This document shows, one piece after another, positions 1-5,634 of a DNA stretch of 5,634 nucleotides. Made by a program: the position numbers and the translations under genes. The stretch covers positions 1 to 5,634 of the forward strand of contig JAFWCP010000395.1 of NCBI GenBank assembly GCA_017536845.1, in the 5' to 3' direction. This DNA is from Solobacterium sp. (GTDB lineage: Bacteria > Bacillota_I > Bacilli_A > Erysipelotrichales > Erysipelotrichaceae). Numbering within the stretch: the first letter of the stretch is position 1; each line of letters starts with the position of its first letter. The notes under the pieces are model-generated. The model had not been told where the DNA came from. It ran no database searches and saw only the letters and a list, made by a program, of their open reading frames with translations.

Positions 1-1
1 G

Positions 2-2370
<2,369 letters not shown>

Positions 2371-2383
2371 TCATAAAAGACTT

Positions 2384-2415
2384 ACGGCGATGCTTTACAG
2401 CACCGCCGTTTTCTT
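2384..2415 (+). terminator. Rho-independent terminator of the GH1 gene
   Basis: ACGGCGATGCT (2384-2394) pairs with AGCACCGCCGT (2399-2409) across a TTAC loop. The 11-position stem has one A-C mismatch and is followed by TTTTCTT. It begins 14 nt after the GH1 stop codon. Confidence 0.8.
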
Positions 2416-2419
2416 CATC

Positions 2420-2443
2420 AAAAAACAGGCTGAACAGCCTGTT
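2420..2443 (-). terminator. Rho-independent terminator of the barnase-barstar operon
   Basis: On the minus strand AACAGGCT, loop GTTC, AGCCTGTT forms a perfect 8-bp stem (2443-2424) followed by a T run (2423-2420). It starts right at the barstar stop codon, so the stem overlaps the end of the gene. It lies only about 5 nt from the oppositely oriented GH1 terminator. Confidence 0.8.
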
Positions 2444-2717
2444 ATGACCAGTGGAAATGGATTTTGAGATAGGGATTGGCATCCACATTGCGGGCGATGA
2501 TCAGCAGCACCTTGTAAGCATACGGACTGCGGCAGATCCCCTGCACATTGTCATGGGTCAGCACGAAGTCGACCGACTCATGAATCTCGCTGAGGCAGTC
2601 ATTCAGCGCATCCAGGTTGCCGGTAAACCAGTCTTCAAGGCCAAGCTCCTTTTTCAGGTAAGGCCCCATCTTTTCTCTTGATACCAGCTGTGTGCAGTCT
2701 AATATAATTCTTCTCAT
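2442..2717 (-). CDS. Barstar-like ribonuclease inhibitor
   Basis: Small cytoplasmic protein of 91 residues, against about 90 for Bacillus barstar. It should bind and block the barnase-like enzyme encoded just upstream. Family signature: LKKELGLEDWFTGNLDALND at 21-40, followed by C41. This matches the barstar inhibitory helix and its preceding loop. D36 and D40 correspond to barstar D35 (the main residue inserted into the barnase active site) and D39. Barstar W38 is replaced by N39, and Y29 by W30, so the interface is not identical to the Bacillus pair. The C-terminus (YLKIHFHWS) fits the final beta strand. It starts 2 nt after the RNase stop, with its ribosome binding site inside the RNase gene, so the two are very likely co-transcribed and translationally linked. 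No signal peptide. Family call is strong; pairing with the neighbour is inferred from adjacency. Confidence 0.92.
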   Translation of the reverse strand: MRRIILDCTQLVSREKMGPYLKKELGLEDWFTGNLDALNDCLSEIHESVDFVLTHDNVQGICRSPYAYKVLLIIARNVDANPYLKIHFHWS

Positions 2718-2719
2718 CT

Positions 2720-3364
2720 TCAGTCTCCATATAGTTGTTCAAAAGTTTCGTAGTGATCATCGGTGTAGTAGATATTGAAGTCACCATCATATACGATCCG
2801 TTTGCCGCCCCGGCTTTTCTTATTGATCGTATCGATATCACATTCGTAATACTTCCCTTTGATTTTCGGCAGTATGCCTTCATAATTGCCGTAAACATCA
2901 CCGCCGATGCATTTGCCCTTTACCACCCGGTTCAGAGCACCGCCTTCCCAGCCATATTTCCGCGCTTCCTTTTTGGTCATGTAGTTGGAAGGCAGATGAT
3001 GATAGGTCCAGAGATACAGCGCCACTTCATCTTTGGTATCATAAATCCCATCTTCGTCAATGAGAGCTTCTTCCGTTGGTTCCGGCGTCGCCGTTGGCTT
3101 TGGCGTCGCCGTTGGTTTTGGCGTTGCCGTTGGCTTTGGTGTCGGTGTTGGTGTTGCCGCCGGCATTGGTGTTTCTGTCACAGGCTGCGTTTCCGTCGGA
3201 ACAACCGTCGGTTCCGGTGTTGCCAGTGTGAAGTCCTGCGTTGGTTCAGGCGTTGCCAGGACAAACGGATCTTCCGTGGGTTCCGGTTTCTGGAACGGTT
3301 TCGGACATCCCGCCAACATGAACAGCGGCAGGAATAACAACAGCAGTTTTTTCAGGAATTTCAT
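2720..3364 (-). CDS. Barnase-like ribonuclease lipoprotein with Thr/Pro-repeat stalk
   Basis: Predicted guanyl-type endoribonuclease exported and lipid-anchored to the outer face of the membrane, 214 residues. Order: signal peptide with basic MKFLKK, a hydrophobic core and lipobox LAGC (17-20, lipidated C20); a Thr/Pro/Glu-rich stalk (about 21-100) with two LATPEPT copies and then TPKPTA-type repeats; a catalytic domain (about 105-214), matching barnase in length (110). Every catalytic position of barnase can be aligned: K131 (K27), E174 (E73, in ECDID), R185 and R189 (R83, R87, with one extra residue before R185), H204 (H102, in TDDHYETF). Other family blocks are YLWTYHHLPSNYMTKKEA and CIGGDVYGNYEGILP. 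AAGGAGG lies 8 nt before the ATG. First gene of a two-gene operon with barstar. Possible roles are RNA scavenging, competition or contact-dependent toxicity; none is shown by sequence. RNase assignment is strong, surface anchoring well supported. Confidence 0.94.
   Translation of the reverse strand: MKFLKKLLLLFLPLFMLAGCPKPFQKPEPTEDPFVLATPEPTQDFTLATPEPTVVPTETQPVTETPMPAATPTPTPKPTATPKPTATPKPTATPEPTEEALIDEDGIYDTKDEVALYLWTYHHLPSNYMTKKEARKYGWEGGALNRVVKGKCIGGDVYGNYEGILPKIKGKYYECDIDTINKKSRGGKRIVYDGDFNIYYTDDHYETFEQLYGD
2725..2728 (-). promoter_or_regulatory. Barstar ribosome binding site inside the RNase gene
   Basis: Minus-strand GGAG at 2728-2725 stands 7 nt before the barstar ATG (2717) and lies within the last codons of the RNase gene. 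Translation of the inhibitor is therefore probably coupled to translation of the toxin-like enzyme. An ATG directly overlaps this site but is out of frame with both genes. Confidence 0.65.
3075..3146. repeat. Four tandem 18-bp repeats encoding the Thr/Pro/Lys stalk
   Basis: Consecutive 18-bp units at 3075-3092, 3093-3110, 3111-3128 and 3129-3146, plus-strand consensus GTTGGCTTTGGCGTCGCC. They differ from each other by one to a few bases. On the minus strand they encode six-residue units of the ATPKPT type in the RNase stalk. Because the unit is a multiple of three, copy-number changes would alter stalk length without a frameshift. Further degenerate Pro/Thr-coding sequence extends to about 3290. 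Confidence 0.85.
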
Positions 3365-3427
3365 GGCATCCGCCTCCTTATTGTATTCATGGCGGCTGTC
3401 AGGTTGACCAGCCTTTTTATGACTTTT

Positions 3428-3457
3428 ATTTTACCATCAAACAGAATGGGATTGAAA
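3428..3457 (-). promoter_or_regulatory. Candidate promoter of the barnase-barstar operon
   Basis: Minus strand reads TGGTAAAAT at 3436-3428, an extended -10 (TGn followed by TAAAAT). A weak -35-like TTTCAA lies at 3457-3452 with an 18-nt spacer. Transcription would start near 3421, leaving a leader of about 55 nt with AAGGAGG at 3379-3373. Assigned by eye; no alternative in the 187-nt divergent gap looks better. Confidence 0.45.
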
Positions 3458-3489
3458 ATGATCTTGCGCAGAAAAAAAGTTCAATTTCC

Positions 3490-3517
3490 TTTCAACCTTT
3501 TTCCTATATCAGGCGTA
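3490..3517 (+). promoter_or_regulatory. Candidate ECF-type promoter of the sigma gene (autoregulation)
   Basis: TTTCAAC at 3490-3496 followed by CTTTTT resembles an ECF -35 element, with the central AAC and T run. CGTA at 3514-3517, 17 nt downstream, resembles an ECF -10. Known ECF promoters, for example those of Bacillus SigW, use AAC-type -35 and CGTA -10 boxes with about 16-17 nt between. The position, with a start near 3524 and about 28 nt of leader, suits autoregulation by the sigma factor it precedes. This is inference from motif similarity only. Confidence 0.4.
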
Positions 3518-3524
3518 TCCTTAG

Positions 3525-3539
3525 TGAAAGGACCTTTCA
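3525..3539. promoter_or_regulatory. Perfect 15-nt palindrome before the sigma gene
   Basis: TGAAAGG (3525-3531), central A (3532), CCTTTCA (3533-3539) form a perfect odd palindrome. It lies at the predicted transcription start and 12 nt before the sigma ATG. It could be an operator for a dimeric repressor, or a small RNA hairpin hiding the AAAGGA at 3527-3532. Which of these applies, if either, cannot be told from sequence. Confidence 0.4.
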
Positions 3540-3551
3540 ATCAGAAAAAGC

Positions 3552-4028
3552 ATGACGTACGAAGAGATTGTGAAAACCTGTACTCTAAGCGTATTCCGGG
3601 CCGCCTATTCCGTATGCCGGCAGATCCAGGATGCGGAAGACATCACCCAGGAAACCTTTCTGGCCTTCTGTCTGAAACCGCCGGATACAGAAGATCCCGA
3701 ATACATCAAAGCCTGGCTGCTGCGGACAGCCATGAACAAGGCATCTTCCCTGACCCGCTCCTTCTGGCGGAAATACCGCACAAGCCTGGAAGAAGCGCCG
3801 GAGCCATCTTTCATCCCCGATGAAAACAGCAGTGCCCTGCTGGAAGCTGTATTCAGCCTGCCGGTCCGCTGCCGCAAGGTGGTCCATCTGCATTATCTGG
3901 AAGGCTATTCCATCAAGGAAATTGCCGCTGTCCTGAACATCAGCGAAGGAACTGTCAAAACCCAGCTGTACCGTGGCCGGGCATTGCTGAAACAGAAACT
4001 GAAGGAGGAATGGTATGACGAACCATGA
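3552..4028 (+). CDS. ECF-family RNA polymerase sigma factor
   Basis: Alternative sigma factor of 158 residues, normal for the extracytoplasmic-function group, with only regions 2 and 4. Sigma2 covers about 5-72: the DAEDITQETFLAFC block (28-40) is the core-binding and -10 melting helix, and YIKAWLLRTAMNKASSLTRS (51-70) is region 2.4. Sigma4 covers about 97-150: LPVRCRKVVHLHYLEGYS followed by the helix-turn-helix IKEIAAVLNISEGTVKTQLY. A linker of about 25 residues separates them. Its gene overlaps the next by 14 nt, the usual arrangement for a sigma factor and its membrane anti-sigma factor, so it is probably held inactive until an envelope signal arrives. ATG at 3552 has only weak purine-rich AGAAAAAG directly upstream; the better AAAGGA is 19 nt away inside a palindrome. 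Upstream in frame, a TGA at 3525 limits the alternatives. Family is certain; the regulon is unknown. Confidence 0.95.
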   Translation: MTYEEIVKTCTLSVFRAAYSVCRQIQDAEDITQETFLAFCLKPPDTEDPEYIKAWLLRTAMNKASSLTRSFWRKYRTSLEEAPEPSFIPDENSSALLEAVFSLPVRCRKVVHLHYLEGYSIKEIAAVLNISEGTVKTQLYRGRALLKQKLKEEWYDEP

Positions 4029-4581
4029 GAAGTATCAGAAAGCTTTTTCTTACATCAGACCGGAATCAGATCTGGTCAATCGTATACTGGAGGAAAAAAA
4101 CATGAAAGAGAACCATCGTTTCCTGCCGCGTCTGGCAGTTGTATGCACCATGTTAATCTGTCTGACCATCGGCGGTTTTGCGGCGGTCAGAACCAGCACA
4201 GTACAGTCCTGGCTCTATGGCCAGCCGGCCGATGTCACCATCGAAGAGATTTCCGAAGGACACTACCTTCTCACCTATCCTGACGGCTCCCAGCGGGAAA
4301 CCGGCGGCACAGCCTATGTCAACGGCAAACCGGTTGATGTATCCATCGAAGACATCGAGCGCCGCCTGCAGAATGAACCTGAACTGCTGGAAACCGAAGA
4401 CGGCCGCTGGATGTTCTATTACCGCGACAGCGTCATTGATGTCACGGAAGACCTTCTCGATGACAGTCATGCACAGATCAGAATCAGAAAAGGAATCCTG
4501 CCGCTTTACTTCACCCTGCGTCTTGATCAGGACGGCGGCTATTCTGTAAGCATGTCTTCCACCGGATTCAGCGAGCCCTGA
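4015..4581 (+). CDS. Putative membrane anti-sigma factor
   Basis: Membrane protein of 188 residues whose start overlaps the end of the sigma gene by 14 nt, with AAGGAGG at 4002-4008 and a 6-nt spacer. A charged cytoplasmic segment (1-36) precedes one transmembrane helix (about 38-58, LAVVCTMLICLTIGGFAAV) and an outer domain of about 130 residues. That domain has paired beta-like segments such as HYLLTYPDGSQRETGG and GRWMFYYRDSVIDVTEDL. No zinc anti-sigma motif (HX3CX2C) is present; the only cysteines are in the helix. It resembles, from memory, a family of small proteins encoded directly after ECF sigma genes in Bacillota. The role is inferred mainly from position and topology. The short inner segment would have to contact the sigma factor. 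An internal ATG (4102, codon 30) has its own strong ribosome binding site. Terminated by a hairpin at 4613. Confidence 0.75.
   Translation: MTNHEKYQKAFSYIRPESDLVNRILEEKNMKENHRFLPRLAVVCTMLICLTIGGFAAVRTSTVQSWLYGQPADVTIEEISEGHYLLTYPDGSQRETGGTAYVNGKPVDVSIEDIERRLQNEPELLETEDGRWMFYYRDSVIDVTEDLLDDSHAQIRIRKGILPLYFTLRLDQDGGYSVSMSSTGFSEP
4089..4104 (+). promoter_or_regulatory. Internal ribosome binding site and start in the anti-sigma gene
   Basis: GGAGG at 4089-4093 stands 8 nt before an in-frame ATG at 4102 (codon 30). Initiation here would give a 159-residue protein beginning MKENHRFLPR and then the hydrophobic helix, so it would look like a signal-anchor protein without the sigma-binding part. The same bases encode LEEKN, so the match may be chance. 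Confidence 0.3.
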
Positions 4582-4612
4582 TTTCGAGTTCCTTCTTACG
4601 CATCATCCACAT

Positions 4613-4645
4613 CGGCATGGTCGAAAAACCATGCCGTTCTTTTTT
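4613..4645 (+). terminator. Rho-independent terminator of the sigma/anti-sigma operon
   Basis: CGGCATGG (4613-4620) pairs perfectly with CCATGCCG (4629-4636) over an 8-nt loop, followed by TTCTTTTTT. It lies 31 nt after the anti-sigma stop codon. Confidence 0.9.
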
Positions 4646-4664
4646 ACAATCCAGGCGGCCGGAT

Positions 4665-4694
4665 TCACAAAACAGACGGCCGAAGCCGTCTGTT
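4665..4694 (-). terminator. Rho-independent terminator of the surface-protein gene
   Basis: On the minus strand AACAGACGGC, loop TTCG, GCCGTCTGTT forms a perfect 10-bp stem (4694-4671) closed by the very stable C(UUCG)G tetraloop. It is followed by TTGTG, a short U-rich tail. It lies about 40 nt beyond the stop of the minus-strand gene. The 40 nt between them (4695-4734) show nothing else recognisable. Confidence 0.8.
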
Positions 4695-4734
4695 AAGAAA
4701 CATAAGGTGATGAACCTTTCGACATAGAGGAAAA

Positions 4735-5634
4735 TCAGTCCGGACGTTTCAGATAGTCATCAGCTGCCTTGGAGTATCTATACAGCGACGCCACTGCATT
4801 TCGCGCATTCGTATCCGTATCCGTATAGTAATTCAAAGCCTGATTGACATAGGACAATGCCGAGACCTGTACCGTTGCCGTATGACCTTCACCGGTTGTC
4901 AGGATGATTGTATGCCGCTGGCTCAGCTCGTGGGCTGCGATGCCTTCAATCCTGACGCGATAATATCCGTCAGACCCTTCCGTAAGAACCGTTTCCTGGC
5001 CATCGTCAACCTTTGCCTTCAGTGTACCCTGCCAGGTATCCTTTGTTTCAATATACAGGTTGATGACTGTATTGCTGTCAAGGGTCAATGAGAAGTAAAC
5101 CAGGTTGATATCACCATCGGTGTTATTGATGAAAGAAACTGTCTGATCGGAAACGGCGTTTTGAATTGCTGAAATGTCATAACCTTGCGCATAGAACTTA
5201 TCCATCGTTTCGTAATCTGTCCCCAAGGTCCAGTGACGCTGTTCGGCCAGGAACGGCTGTACGTAATGGCCATAGTCCGCAAGGGCATGGACCAGATCGA
5301 TGATCCTTGGATCAGTAATCTGATTTTGCTGTACCAGATCATCAAACCCTGTGAAGTAATCCTTTGCGGAACAGGTAATCGTCATTGTTTTTTCTTCCTC
5401 ACCCTGCTGATAATGGAACGTTGCCGTTACAGGCTCTGCCATCTGGATGGCATTGATACAGCAGTCAAAGCCATAATATGTATGAGAACCCGCTGTTATA
5501 TTCACATCTGCTTTGTAACGAGCCTCCGGAGTACAGGTTCCGTGCGGGATGGCAAAGGTCATATAACTGCTGCTGTAGTCAACACCGTCAAGAACCGGCA
5601 GATCCATATAGAAACGCATGACAATCTCTCCGGC
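4735..5634 (-). CDS. C-terminal part of a putative large extracellular surface protein, 5' partial
   Basis: The last 299 residues of a protein whose reading frame is open to the right edge. The ATG at 5619 is probably internal: the five preceding codons (AGEIV) are open and GEIVMRFYMDLP matches, from memory, the opening GxIGLxFYxxL of a module common in big secreted proteins of gut Firmicutes. First module, about residues 3-131: FYMDLP, FAIPHGT, FDCCINAIQMAEPVTATF, then LVHALADYGHYVQPFL. Second, related module, about 170-295: LVYFSLTLDSNTVINLYIE, GYYRVRIEGIAAHELSQRHT, VQVSALSYVNQALNYYTD and the closing SLYRYSKAADDYL. Such modules often sit at the C-terminus of multidomain proteins with repeats or enzymatic domains upstream; that part is outside the window. 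No LPXTG sorting motif and no hydrophobic tail are visible, so how it is held at the surface, if it is, cannot be seen. Function unknown. Confidence 0.75.
   Translation of the reverse strand, partial: AGEIVMRFYMDLPVLDGVDYSSSYMTFAIPHGTCTPEARYKADVNITAGSHTYYGFDCCINAIQMAEPVTATFHYQQGEEEKTMTITCSAKDYFTGFDDLVQQNQITDPRIIDLVHALADYGHYVQPFLAEQRHWTLGTDYETMDKFYAQGYDISAIQNAVSDQTVSFINNTDGDINLVYFSLTLDSNTVINLYIETKDTWQGTLKAKVDDGQETVLTEGSDGYYRVRIEGIAAHELSQRHTIILTTGEGHTATVQVSALSYVNQALNYYTDTDTNARNAVASLYRYSKAADDYLKRPD

Noticed and set aside
3075..3146. Tandem repeats as a CRISPR array
   Set aside because: The 18-bp units abut directly with no spacers and lie inside a coding sequence.
2735..3407. Plus-strand open frames over the RNase gene, including Trp/Arg-rich and Gly/Val repeat peptides
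   Set aside because: Their low-complexity composition is the by-product of the 18-bp repeats read on the wrong strand; the minus-strand RNase is clearly the real gene.
3385..3415. Minus-strand TCAACC (3409-3404) as an ECF promoter for the RNase operon
   Set aside because: No CGTA-like -10 element lies 16-17 nt downstream.
5605..5634. ATG at 5619 with GGAG 8 nt upstream as the true start of the surface protein
   Set aside because: The frame stays open to the edge, the upstream residues continue the module's conserved opening, and no signal peptide follows this ATG, so an exported protein starting here is unlikely. It cannot be fully excluded.

Overview
The window looks like a Bacillota (Firmicutes) chromosome of roughly even base composition, most likely an anaerobic gut or oral lineage such as Erysipelotrichia or Clostridia. 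That placement is inference. It rests on a glycyl-radical-enzyme activase (anaerobic metabolism), a GH1 6-phospho-beta-glucosidase, strong AGGAGG-type ribosome binding sites, compact rho-independent terminators, a lipoprotein with a Thr/Pro linker, and a surface-protein module common in gut Firmicutes.

Layout: (1) 2-868, plus strand: C-terminal ~95% of a radical-SAM glycyl-radical-enzyme activating protein, cut by the left edge. (2) 934-2370, plus: complete GH1 6-phospho-beta-glucosidase, with a candidate promoter of its own and a terminator. (3) 2442-3364, minus: a two-gene operon, a barnase-like ribonuclease made as a lipoprotein on a Thr/Pro-repeat stalk, followed after 2 nt by a barstar-like inhibitor. 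(4) 3365-3551: a divergent regulatory region with a housekeeping-type promoter candidate facing left, an ECF-type promoter candidate facing right, and a 15-nt perfect palindrome. (5) 3552-4581, plus: an ECF sigma factor and an overlapping single-pass membrane protein, the likely anti-sigma factor. (6) 4735-5634, minus: C-terminal part of a probably large extracellular protein with two related modules, cut by the right edge. Both convergent junctions (2371-2441 and 4582-4734) carry one terminator per direction.

How they may work together: the barnase/barstar pair is the most distinctive content. All the barnase catalytic residues can be found in the secreted lipoprotein, and a cytoplasmic barstar homologue would protect the producer from enzyme that has not been exported. 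The lipid anchor and repeat stalk suggest display on the cell surface rather than release. The ECF sigma/anti-sigma pair is divergent from it and shares its intergenic region, so co-regulation in response to an envelope signal is possible but not shown. The carbohydrate gene and the activase are neighbours on one strand, but no functional link is visible, and the glycyl radical enzyme that the activase serves is not in the window.
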